Assembly: GCA_036346255.1 (NCBI GenBank)
Contig: CM070632.1
Coordinates: 25,322,657-25,386,656 of the forward strand
DNA length: 64,000 bases
Source of the DNA: Ampelocalamus luodianensis
Lineage: Eukaryota; Streptophyta; Magnoliopsida; Poales; Poaceae
Reading direction: 5' to 3'
The position numbers were made by a program, and so were the translations under genes. Positions 32,451 through 42,249 of this stretch are shown piece by piece; within the stretch, counting starts at the first letter, position 1, and each line of letters begins with the position of its first letter. The notes below the pieces were generated by a model, which ran no database searches, was not told where the DNA came from, and saw nothing but the letters and a program-made list of their open reading frames with translations.

Positions 32451-33002
32451 AACCGCGCTCTCTCTCAAAAAACGGTAGTACCGGCATGTACTACGCGGTA
32501 TGAACGCAGCGCGGTATGACCGGTGGTTCCTTGGTGGAACTACCGCTTTGTTGAGCATGCGTTGCTCGTGGTGGTGCGGTAGTATCGAATGTACCACGCG
32601 GATGACCGTGGTGCGGTAGTACCAGCGTTGGTTGACGGTATGCTTTTTCTAGAACCATTGCATTTGTGTGCTTTGGGTTCTCTTGAGGTGCGGTAATCTG
32701 GCGTTGTGTGTGCGATACTACCGCCTGCGGTCGCATCGGATTTTGTATGGCGATGACGTTTTTTCCGAGCGTGCATTTGGGTTGAGTTGAAACCACGAGA
32801 TCGGTCGTCTGCTCGTCAACTGCGGTATGGCCGGGCTATGCGGTTGTACCGCATGTTGGTTGGCGTCGACGCATGGTGCCCAACGGCTAGTTTTCTGACC
32901 GTTGGAGGAGGTGCGGTCGTACCGCTCGGTACATGGCGGTAGTACCGATTTCCCTGATTTTTCAGCAGACTTTGTCCCAACGGCTAGTTTTTGTGTGTGG
33001 GC

Positions 33003-33010
33003 TATAAATA
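33003..33010 (+). promoter_or_regulatory. TATA box of LTR copy D
   Basis: TATAAATA in the context GGGCTATAAATACCC, conserved in all four copies of the LTR. Confidence 0.55.
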
Positions 33011-33895
33011 CCCACCTTGGCCGTGTGAGGGAGTTGTTGCTAAGGTTGCTGGTGCCATATACTTTCTATTGAGCTAAGAGCAAGCCTCTCATACTCTAGT
33101 GTGCATGTGTTGCACTTAGTGAGTGATTGAGAGCAAACCCTAAGTGCATGTGTTGCATTAGGTTGTGGATTTTGTATCCATAGAGCTTTGACACTTGATT
33201 GGTTCAAGTGAAAGTTGGAGTCTTGTTACTCTTGGTGTTTGCCGACACCTAGACGGCGTGGAGGCGTTGTGCGTCGGTGATCTTCTCAAGTGAAGCTTGT
33301 GAGAAGACCCGGGCGATTTGTGAGTGGCTTGGTGCTCGCCATCTCCGGAGCGGAGTAAGAGCAACCCTAGTGGATTGAGGTGATAAGTTCAAGTTGGAGT
33401 CGGTTCAAGCGGTTGAACTCACTTAGAGGTGTTGGTTCGGTTGGAACCGGTCCAAGTGGTTTGGACTTACCTCGGAGGTGTTGCCTCGCGTTTTGGAGCT
33501 GATCCAAAAGGTTGAACTTACCTCAACGTGGATTAGGGGAGACCGGCAAGTCTTCGATCACTACGGGAAAAATATCGCCGTGTCAATTGTGGTTTGCATT
33601 CTAGCTTTACTACATAGCAATTTATATTCCTAGAATTAAATTGCTTACTTGTGTGAATGCTATCTTATGTACTTAATTGTTTATATCATTGGTTAATTGC
33701 TTACAAGTCCATACTTGATTGGTTATTATCAATAGACTTTGTATTGTTGGTGCACTTAGTTGAACCTAGTTGCTTTAGGCTTTAATTGTGCTAAACCGAA
33801 TTGTTATTTAGCTTCCGCATTAGAATTCGGTTTTAACGCATAGAAGTTTTAAAACGCCTATTCACCCCCCTCTAGTCGGCCTCCTCGATCTTACA

Positions 33896-33900
33896 CTTGC
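33896..33900. repeat. Target-site duplication of solo LTR, right
   Basis: CTTGC, identical to 30457-30461. Confidence 0.9.
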
Positions 33901-33904
33901 ACCG

Positions 33905-34150
33905 CACGCTTCTCCCCCTCCGTCCGCCTTCTCCCCCTCGTAGTCGCGCCCTGCCCGTGTCGCCCCCTCCTCCCCTTCGCCTGCGCAGCACACCTCCTCC
34001 CCTACGCACGCCTCCTCCGCCCGCCTTCTCCCCCTCGCAGTCATGCCCCGGCCGCGCCGCCCGCCTTCTCCCCCTCGCAGTCGTGCCCCGGCCGCGCCGC
34101 CCCCTCCTCCCATTCGCACGCCTCCTCCCCCTTGTTGTCGCGCCCGTGTC
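33905..34150. repeat. GC-rich imperfect tandem repeat
   Basis: Units of about 40 bp with CGCCTTCTCCCCCTCG, AGTCATGCCCC and GGCCGCGCCGCC are repeated. The best pair starts at 34022 and 34062. Long frames on both strands come from the repeat composition and are not called as genes. Confidence 0.7.
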
Positions 34151-34502
34151 CTGCCTCCTCCGCTCAGCTCGTCGCGTTGGTCGCCTCCGAGTCCGCCGCG
34201 TCCCGGTCCTCCTCCCCCCACCCCCTGGATGCGTCGTCGCAACGTCCTCCCCGGCTGCACCGCCCCGACGCGGCCGCGGCTTGGGTGGTTTTCCTCACCT
34301 CTCTTCGGTTCCAGCTCGGACGTGTCCCGGCCCCTCCTTCCCGAATGCGTCCATGCCTCGTCCTATTTTCTTTTGTCGTCAGCTGGCGCTGCGAGCAAAA
34401 TCCGCTATCATTCCCTCCTAATGCCTTCGTTCTTTGCCTTTTTGGGTTAGGCCTGCACAGCACCGGCAGTACGGCCCTCCGCTCTTGTTGCATCTGCGAC
34501 GG

Positions 34503-34735
34503 GTCGAATCGGAGGACGACGAGGAGCCTCTCAAGTAGCTGGCGCTGGAGAAACTTCCCACGCAAAGACTCGTGCGTAGGGGCATCGTCGTCGTGGGGGA
34601 CGCGAGCGGCGGCGAGGTCGTCCACGGCGCTGGCCTCGAGTTACAGGAGAGGAAGTGCCTGCTCGAGCGCCTCGTGCGCGTCGCGGAGGAGGACCACACG
34701 CGATTTTTGCTCAAGCTCAGGCAGAGGATCGATAG
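34503..34735 (+). pseudogene. PDR-type ABC transporter (ABCG), first-exon fragment
   Basis: The frame reads VESEDDEEPLK, stop, LALEKLPTQRLVRRGIVV, then GLELQERKCLLERLVRVAEE and DHTRFLLKLRQRIDR. This is the conserved N-terminal region of plant full-size PDR/ABCG transporters (LKWAALEKLPTYDRxRRG...LGLQERKxLLERLVRVAEEDNERFLLKLKxRIDRVG). The W of LKW is a TAG stop at 34536-34538. The exon ends GATCGATAG before GTCACTAA, where these genes have their first intron. ABCG proteins are membrane pumps. No nucleotide-binding or membrane domain follows, so only the beginning of a gene is here. Confidence 0.7.
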
Positions 34736-34953
34736 GTCACTAAATCATTTGCTTTGCTTTATTATTTATATATTTGCTTATTGTTCTCTGAGTTCTTGTG
34801 AATTTGGCGTGTTAAGAGTGCAACCATGCTAACAATTTGTCAAATCGGGAGGACATTGACTTGATTGTACATATATTTGTACTATTCTTGGACCCATATT
34901 GCATGATTTATATATATTTTTTGTCTTTCTTTGTCAAGAGAAGTTTCGGTTCT

Positions 34954-34962
34954 TTTTGTAAA
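34954..34962. repeat. MULE target-site duplication, left
   Basis: TTTTGTAAA, one mismatch to TTTTGGAAA at 36391-36399. Confidence 0.8.
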
Positions 34963-36390
34963 GGGCTAAATCCATATTACACTCTTGAACTATGGCCCGA
35001 GTTCAAAAAACACTTCGAACTATAAAACTGTTCATTTTACACCCCTCAATTGTTAAAACCGATGCAAATTACACCTTAGGTTGGTTTCATTGGTGGTTTT
35101 GGCTTACATGGCAGCCACATCATTGGTTTTGGCTTACGTGGCAGCCACCTCCTCATGCGGGCTGGCCATGGGAGGACCGGGTCGGGGTGGGCTGTGCGGG
35201 CTGGTGGCGGCAGGGAGTCAGCGGCGGCGAGGCGGGGAGAGGGAGGAGTCACGGGCGCAGGAGGGGGCACGCACGTCACGGGTTGCTCCATTTGGAGGCG
35301 GCACCAGGGGACCGAACCGGCGGCTCCCTTCTTCTCCTCCCCCCTTCTTCCTCAAACGCAAAGTCGGAGCCGAGCTCCCGTCTCCACCGCACCGCCTCAC
35401 CGGCGTTTGTCGCCTCCGGTGAGTTCCTCACCACGCCGTCCGCGTCACCTCGTGCCTCCCAGGGCCCTCCACTTTCCCCCACCTCCCCTTTTCTTCTTCG
35501 CCGCGGAGCAAGCCGCCGGAGCCGAAGCCCCCATCTCTGCCTGGTTTCAGCCACCACCACCTCACCGCCGTTCGGCCGCATCGATGAGTGTTTCACTGAA
35601 CCCGCCGCGTCACCCCGCGCCCCCAATCCCCCTCTACTCTTCCCCAACCTCTACCCTTCTTCTCCGCCGCCGAGAAGCTCCTTCGCCCACGGTCCGCTGC
35701 CCCGCCACCCCACCGCCGGCGCAACCCATGCGCACCCCTTCCTCCTCCCCGCGCCACCCCACCGCCGGCGCCGCACAAGGCCCGTGCGCCCGCACAAGAG
35801 GAGGCGGGCCAGGGCCGAACCGCACGGGGAAGCCGGGGAGGCACCCGTGGATGCGGGGAGGAGCCAGAGCCGGCAAGCAGCACGGGCTGAACCCGGAGGC
35901 GGCTGGGCGAAGTGGTGGTGGCGCGAGGAGAGATTTGGGGAGGAATGAGCGGCGCCAACACACACTCTCTCTCTTTATCTGCATTTGGCGTCTGACAAAG
36001 TGGGCCGAGTGCCACGTAGGTGATAAACCGGGTGGTTTCGGCCCGAGGTGGAGTAGGGTGGCAGATTAGAGTTTATGCGGTTTTGGCGACCAAAGTTGGT
36101 GTAATATGGACTTATTCCTTTTGGAAATAATTAAACATAACAATTTCAAGAAGGAGAGGAGAGATTTGGGGAGGAATGAGCGGCGCCAACACACACTCTC
36201 TCTCTTTATCTGCATTTGGCGTCTGACAAAGTGGGCCCGAGTGCCACGTAGGTGATAAACCGGGTGGTTTCGGCCCGAGGGGTGTAAACCAAACAGTATT
36301 GGTAGTTCGAGGGTGTAAACCAAATAGTATTAGAGTTTATGCGGTTTTTGGACTCGGACCAAAGTTCAGGGTGTAATATGGACTTATTCC
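34963..36390. mobile_element. Non-autonomous MULE, possible Pack-MULE
   Basis: Terminal inverted repeats start GGGCTAAATCCATATTACAC on the left and GGAATAAGTCCATATTACAC on the complement of the right. Both continue through repeated TTACACCCCTCAA / TTTACACCCTCGAA lines to a TACGTGGCA motif, about 170 bp in all. The centre (35160-35950) is strongly GC-rich and open in several frames on both strands, rich in Pro, Arg and Ala. I recognise no domain, and the frames may be composition only. The right end exists twice because of a later 231-bp tandem duplication. Confidence 0.85.
35925..36390. repeat. Tandem duplication of the MULE right end plus flank
   Basis: Unit 1 is 35925-36155 and unit 2 starts at 36156. 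Both begin GAGGAGAGATTTGGGG and contain GAATGAGCGGCGCC and GATAAACCGGGTGG. Unit 1 contains the MULE end (36118), TTTTGGAAA and 28 more bases of flank, then joins directly to unit 2. Unit 1 has lost about 40 bases relative to unit 2. Confidence 0.9.
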
Positions 36391-36755
36391 TTTTGGAAAT
36401 AATTAAACATAACAATTTCAAGAAGAAAGTGTGTGTTAGCTTTTCCTCATCGATTTGTTTATCTACAAGGGAGAAGTCTGCAGGTATCAAACTAGACCAA
36501 GATCTTCATATCTTATTGTTCTCTGAGTTCTTGTGAATTTGGCATGTTGAAAATGCAACCATGTTAACAATTTGGCAATTCGGTAGGACATTGGCTCCAA
36601 TTGTACATATAGTTTTACTATTCTTGGACCCATATTGCGTGATTTATAGATATATTTTATCTTTTTTTTGTCAAAAGAGGTTTCTGTTCTTTTTGGAAAT
36701 TATTAAGCATTGTGTGTTACCTTTTCCTCATCGATTACCAGACCAAGATCTTCAT

Positions 36756-37375
36756 GTCTACCTCAGGATTAGTTTATAAATCTATGTCAACGCTTCGTGA
36801 TGTTTCTGTGCTTTTTCTAGCTAGGAATCTTCACATATAACGCAATGAGTGTATTTGCAGAATACCAGATAGCTTTGTGAATTCTAATGACTACCATTCT
36901 TACGACAGCGTTATAAATTTCTTTTACTCTTTTGGACTAATGATACATGGATAGAAATATGGTTGAACTTTCCATTTCATGAAAGCAAGCATTGCTTTGG
37001 TAGATACCCAAATTCTGGATTAGTAATGAAAAACATGCTGTTTAAAACTCAACTAGCGCTGTGACTCTATAGTGCCTATGGAATTGCTGAAATGATATTG
37101 TGTTTCAGCGCAAAGATTTGCACGATGTGAGACAGATATAGGGCAAAATATTATCCAGCATAACGAGATGGAGACCGCTATTTCATGATATGTTGTCACA
37201 GGAGATGATAATTATCAACAGGTTTCAACTGACACTCAGGTTTTTCTTTACGTAATTACCAAGAGGTTTCAGATTCAACAGACAACAACGTATTTGTATA
37301 TAATGATGTTATGTTATGTTAGCACCAATTATATCGTATAAGGTTGTTTCAAAGTTTCTGATACTCATTTAACAG
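36756..37375. other. AT-rich DNA without a recognisable gene
   Basis: No long frame. A short stretch at 37219-37254 reads VSTDTQVFL in one frame next to AG/GT splice-like sites and could belong to the exon fragment that follows. Nothing else is seen. Confidence 0.4.
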
Positions 37376-37444
37376 GCCTTAGAGCAAGGGCTAGATGGTG
37401 TTGTACTTAAGGTAGGGGACATGGATGATATTATTAAACTCAAG
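37376..37444 (+). pseudogene. Exon-like fragment resembling plant 3-dehydroquinate synthase-like genes
   Basis: Between an AG acceptor and a GT donor lie exactly 23 codons reading ALEQGLDGVVLKVGDMDDII followed by KLK. This resembles the segment ALEQGL.G.VLKVED...VLKLK of the plant homologues of archaeal-type 3-dehydroquinate synthase. The family attribution is from memory of that one segment and is weak. The following exon, expected to start near DYF, is not found, so it is a fragment. Confidence 0.3.
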
Positions 37445-37602
37445 GTGTTTTATCGCAGCTCTTTTCGAATTTCTTTGGTTTTTAGAATTATGACATTAAC
37501 CATCCTAATATTATCGTCCTTTGGTCTGATAATTCTAGCCAATAAAACTCTGCATCTTCTACCCCCATTAAAAAGCAGAGTATGCCTTGGACATTTCGTG
37601 AT

Positions 37603-38028
37603 GTTGTTGGCAGTGGCGGAGCCACATGAGAGCATGGGGGTATAGTTGCACCCCTAAAATTTTTGCATACAAACTCATTACACAGTATATATATTTAGTA
37701 TAATACACATGCTATACAATGAATTACATTGTGTTATTTTCAATACAATGAATTACACAAGTTATATTTTGTGATATCGACTATACTAGAAATATATAAT
37801 TTGTTCTATTTGAACCTTTACCATATCATTTAAACTTTTATGTTAGAATGCGTCATTTAAATTCGCACCTTTATACACACACGAGTGCGTTGTCAGTAGA
37901 AATTTTGTAAAGTTGCTAAGGAGGCATACTCGCACGTGTGATAGTGTGTGCATGTGTATCTTCCTTGTAATCGAAAAAAAATATTTGCATCTGTATTGTC
38001 GAAATCCTGGCTCGCCATTGATTGCTGG
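37603..38028. mobile_element. hAT-like MITE, 410 bp
   Basis: The left end is CAGTGGCGGAGCCAC (37611). The right end, on the complement, is CAATGGCGAGCCAGG (38020). The 8-bp flanks GTTGTTGG (37603-37610) and ATTGCTGG (38021-38028) match at six of eight, with two transitions. CAGTGGCGGAGC ends and 8-bp duplications are typical of hAT elements. No coding capacity. Confidence 0.65.
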
Positions 38029-38160
38029 TCCATTGACGAGGAAACCCCAGCTTCCGCGTCGCCGCCTCAGAAAAAATCCCACTCGACTCCATCGTATGCC
38101 CCGGACATGTCGAGTTTAGTGTCGAGTTTAGGGGTGTAGTAAGCATTCTTCTTCGCCTTG

Positions 38161-38442
38161 TTAGGCTGCTCTCAGTGCTCCACCTTGGCTGGTATCTTAG
38201 CATGCCATGTAGGAAAAATAATGATGTGGCACCATAGTTAATGAAGAGATAGGGTAGTCTAGTATCTAATTTAGATACTAGTTCAGCTCAAAATCCAACG
38301 CAAAACAGCCTCATGCAGGTAATTAAATGAAACAACTTAAGATACTACACCATAAGAAACAATGCATTGAGAAGATAATATCTTAACACTTCTCATGCAC
38401 TAAAAAACTGTATTAAGATACTGTCCATTGGGAACAGCTTTA
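38161..38442. mobile_element. Tourist-like MITE, 276 bp with TTA duplication
   Basis: The element 38164-38439 begins GGCTGCTCTCAGTG and ends CATTGGGAACAGCT, imperfect inverted repeats flanked by TTA. The interior is AT-rich with GGTATCTTAG / TTAAGATACT text mirrored on both sides. Confidence 0.75.
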
Positions 38443-39408
38443 GTGCGCATATAATGCAAGCATTCGTATGCCATGAACAAATATATATATATATAAATGA
38501 ATTTGGGCCGGGCCGGATGACCATGAGCAGGCCTGGTGGCTTTATGTGAGCAAATTTCCCTTCTCCAATCAGGCCGGGATTCACACACGTACGTGAATCC
38601 AAACGGACGGCAGGACACGGTCTAGCTTGGGCCTGTTTAGGTCCGGCTTAGCTGGCCTAGCAACTTAAATGGTCCTTGTCGGGTCGGGCCATCAACTCAG
38701 CTGTTGATCTAGACACGACTGAGCTTACATGCCGTGTTGTGCCGATATAGGCATAGCTAGTCTAACTGGTAAAGGTCGGACCGTTTAGCTTATCTAGAAA
38801 AATAGGTGTCATCCCTAGTTCCTCCTCCTTCTTCTCCGCCGCCACGCGCCACCTCCTCCCCCTCCCTTGAGCGTCGCCTCCTCTGCCGCTGCCGCACGTC
38901 GGATCGTGCTACATTAGGCACAGTACTGTGTGCCGAACCAAACCAGTCCGCTAAGCTGATATCACGATCCAAGCAGTACACATGCGTCGAGTTGTATCGG
39001 TACAACTGGTTTAGATGCTTGACAGAACTGAGACGACCCATTTAGATGTCGGACATACCGTGCCTTGTCTTGGCCGGACTAAGAGTGCGGTGCTTCAGAC
39101 CGGGGCTACGTGCCCGTTTGGACAGGACCGACAGGCCGACAGGTAAGACACGTGAGACAGGGAGAGCCGCGCTCGTCTCTCGTCCCTCTTCCTATTCTCC
39201 ATTCTCCAACCGTCGTTCCCGTGGCTTCCCAAAACTTTCTCCACCCCTCCTCTCCCTTGCCGGAGCTCCGATAAGCGCGCACCGACGACCCCTGCCACCA
39301 CGTCCGACCACCTATCGGCGGGAAGGGCAGCGGTTCGACTCCACGACGACGACCGGGAGGAGGACGAGGGCGTGGCCGTGACTGCGCGCGGGGAAACCGA
39401 AGAAAAAG
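38443..39408 (+). other. Upstream region of the Rab gene
   Basis: It contains a (TA)n tract at about 38481-38497 and two blocks (38515-38780 and 38890-39110) with mirrored GGGCCGGGCC / GCCGTGTTGTGCC-type wording that look transposon-derived. From about 39150 a pyrimidine-rich stretch (CTCCATTCTCC, CTTTCTCCACCCCTCC) looks like a 5' leader. No convincing TATA box was found near it. Confidence 0.4.
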
Positions 39409-41456
39409 ATGGCGTACCGGGCGGACGACGACTACGACTACCTCTTCAAGGTTGTGCTCATCGGTGACTCTGGCGTCGGCAAGTCCAACCTCCTCTCCCG
39501 CTTCACCAAGAACGAGTTCAGCCTCGAGTCCAAGTCCACCATCGGGGTAGAGTTCGCCACCAGGAGCATCAGGGTCGACGACAAGGTCGTCAAGGCCCAG
39601 ATCTGGGACACCGCCGGCCAAGAAAGGTACATTCTCCCCGTTTCATGTCTTCATTTTGCGAAATTGTGATCTTTAGAGGAACTTTGATCGGCGCCCGTAG
39701 GATTGAAGTTGCGCATTGTGCGGTTTATGATTTGTTTGGGATCGGCATGCTTATTCCTCATTGCATTGCGACAATTCAGGTTGCTAGGTTTGCTTTCTTG
39801 GATCAATATTGCGAAATTAGGTAGGGTAGTTTGGTTTGCTCCGTTGCGGTCATCTGTTCGTACAATCTTGTTAGGTTGCATCTGGGATATTAAGTTACAT
39901 GCTTCAGTCATTATTTGCGTCGATTTGGGTAATGCTTGTTTATATGATGCTAGAGGACATGCTTGTGGGATGCCTTAGTTTGCTGGCTCTTTGGAGGATT
40001 CAGAAATCAGAAATAGTCTTGTTGGTGATTTAATCTTTGGTCTTGTGATGATTTTGATCCACTCCTTAGTTCCTTCCTGAATAATCTTTTAGTTTGGTGT
40101 GTCAATTTTTATCTACATTCTCTGCTCGATTTAGGGAATAATAACTTGAGCATTCGTAATGTGATGTGAAGATTATCACATAGGATGAAATTTGAATGTA
40201 CTATCGTGGCCATTTCATATGTAAAATCTTAATACGGTTTTCCTGTCGTGCTTATCTAGTCATATTATTTTTTTGAAAGGAATCTAGTTATATTATGTTA
40301 TTATTATCTTGCTGACCTCTCAAAAAGTAATAGTTTTGTTGCTTGAAACATAGAGAGACTGGTTCACGCATTAAGTTCTTTAGATGACTTCCCCTAACTT
40401 AGTCTAATAGCTTGTAATTATTATTTGTCTTCCTTGGAGTCATACCGAGAGCTTTGAGGTCCATATGCATCTGCAAGCTGATTCTGCATCCAAATCCTAG
40501 CTTCTCTCTATTTTGCACTAAAAATAGGGTGTTGTTGTAAGTTTGTAACCTCTTTAACGTACCTGTAAAGTCTATACACCTTTAATCCTTTATTCTTCTT
40601 CAATGCTAGCCCCTCAAACAACTGCTAATTTTGGCAGATGACCTTTTATCCTCAAATAGTAAACCTCCGCGATGGTTTCTAGGTACCCCTTCTTATGCTA
40701 GGGATTTCTGTATTTATGTTTATTTTGTACAAGTTTTTGTTCAAACAATTGGCTATATGTCATTTCTGGTATTGTGATTGACTGATTGCTATCAATTTAT
40801 GGCATGATGTGCTGAAGTCAATGCATCATTTTATTCACTTTTCTGTTAAAAATAGTGCCTCTATGCATGAAAGTTTAACTGCACGGAATAACAGTATGGA
40901 GCCTGACCCACCGTTGCTAACCTTACCTCTGTTCAATCAAACTACTAGTTTGGGACAATCTACCAGAAAATTCATGGTTTCTGTGTGTAACATAGACCTT
41001 AAATCTGTTAAATCCCTTTGTAGGTATCGGGCAATTACAAGCGCATATTACAGAGGAGCTGTTGGCGCACTTGTGGTGTACGACGTGACACGCCATGTGA
41101 CCTTCGAGAATGTCGAGAGGTGGCTGAAGGAGCTCAAGGACCATACAGATGCCAACATTGTGATCATGCTTGTTGGCAACAAGGCCGACCTGCGCCACTT
41201 GCGGGCTGTTCCTGTTGAGGATGCAAAGGCATTTGCCGAGAGAGAGTACACCTTCTTCATGGAAACCTCTGCCCTGGAGTCCATGAACGTGGAGGACGCC
41301 TTCACCGAGGTGCTGACGCAGATCCACCGAGTGGTCAGCAAGAAGGCCCTTGACATCGGCGACGACCCTGCCGCTCCACCGCGTGGGCAGACCATCAACG
41401 TCGGCTCCAAAGACGATGTCTCTGCAGCGAAGAAAGCTGGGTGCTGCTCATCCTAA
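39409..41456 (+). CDS. Rab11/RABA1-type small GTPase, two exons
   Basis: Exon 1 is 39409-39626 and exon 2 is 41024-41456. The intron runs from GTACAT to TTGTAG and splits an Arg codon, giving 216 residues, the normal length. Motifs in order: P-loop GDSGVGKSN (residues about 20-28), switch [10 protein letters not shown], DxxG in WDTAGQER at the exon junction, NKAD, ETSA and C-terminal GCCSS for double geranylgeranylation. The effector segment [20 protein letters not shown] is nearly invariant in plant RABA GTPases. These act at the trans-Golgi network and recycling endosome in secretion and cell-plate growth. The first 73 codons and the rest are both intact, with no lesion. Assignment to RABA1 rather than RABA2 is less certain. 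Confidence 0.95.
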
Positions 41457-41693
41457 TTCCTAGTGACTGAAAAATGTTCCAAGTACTCACTGGATCATAT
41501 GATGGGCAGCTGAGAAAACAACAGTGTCTAGGGCGTGGCATTTACAGGCCCAGATTTAACCCAGGGCTGGATAAAGATAAACACTAGCATTGATCTAGCA
41601 GCCATATTTTGGGGGCAGCCTTAATTTTCTGGTATCTTAATTGGTGCATTCCTGTTGCACCTGACAAGGGCATTCTTTCAACCATTCAATATG

Positions 41694-41975
41694 TACTCCC
41701 ACCGCTCACAAATACATGTCGCTCTACTCACAAATACATGTCGTTCTAGGATACGTGCAATCAAACTTTCAAAACTTGAAATATCGATATCTTTTAAAAT
41801 ATTTAGATTGGATATATGAAAATCGTATGTATATATTGATCTCAAAAAATACTTTTATAATATTATAATTTTATTAGGCTTTATTTAATATTATAATATA
41901 AATTAGTGGTCAAAGTTGCGTTTTGAGGACCACGTCAATATAAAAAACAACATGTATTTATGACCGGAGGGAGTA
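41694..41975. mobile_element. Stowaway-like MITE, 278 bp with TA duplication
   Basis: The element 41696-41973 starts CTCCCACCGCTCACAAATAC and ends TTTATGACCGGAGGGAG, the CTCCCTCCGT-type ends of Tc1/mariner Stowaway MITEs, flanked by TA. It is AT-rich inside and lies about 240 bases after the Rab stop codon, probably in or just beyond the 3' UTR. Confidence 0.9.
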
Positions 41976-42249
41976 ACATATATACCCTAGTAAATACGTT
42001 GTAACCAGAGCTTTCACTCTTTTTTCTTCTTTTGTTTGTATGATTGATTCATTATTCTTTTACTCTTGACAGTTGAACATCACCAATTGTAAATCATTTT
42101 TCTTTGAGATGTTGTAAATCGTAGGATCGCATCTTTTGTCTCACAAGGAATTACGTTCTGCGGAAGATGTCTTCGTGACAAGCTGGTACTATGAGTTCTA
42201 CAGAGAGACATTCAATATTGTCTATTGGTCCTTGTTTACCTTGTGGAAA

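Larger units (their letters stand above)
30462..33895 (+). mobile_element. Solo LTR (copy D) of the hairpin-array family
   Basis: 3434 bp from TGAAAGATCTAGACTCGCC to CTCGATCTTACA in plus orientation, flanked by a perfect 5-bp duplication CTTGC. It is the family's best defined insertion here and fixes both LTR ends. It is more diverged from copies B and C than these are from each other. All hairpin arrays are present, with more TTTGCAAA-type units than the other copies. Confidence 0.95.
34768..36755. repeat. Tandem duplication of about 0.3 kb, first unit split by a MULE
   Basis: Unit 1 is 34768-34962 continued at 36391-36503. Unit 2 is 36505-36755. Both contain TTATTGTTCTCTGAGTTCTT, TGCAACCATG, ACTATTCTTGGACCCATATT and AGACCAAGATCTTCAT in the same order. 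The MULE sits in unit 1 after GTTCTTTTTG. Unit 2 keeps the uninterrupted sequence GTTCTTTTTGGAAATTATTAA. Confidence 0.88.

Noticed and set aside
33560..33590. CACTACGGGAAAAATATCG looks like a CACTA transposon end
   Set aside because: The same place in the other LTR copies reads GATCACCACGGTAAAATATC, so it is ordinary LTR sequence with a few changes.
33862..34743. Long frames on both strands in the tandem GC-rich repeat
   Set aside because: They are explained by repeat composition, except for the PDR-like piece at 34503-34735.
35076..36015. Several long overlapping frames on both strands rich in Pro, Arg and Ala
   Set aside because: They come from GC-rich DNA in a MULE, lack any domain, and occur in four or more frames at once.
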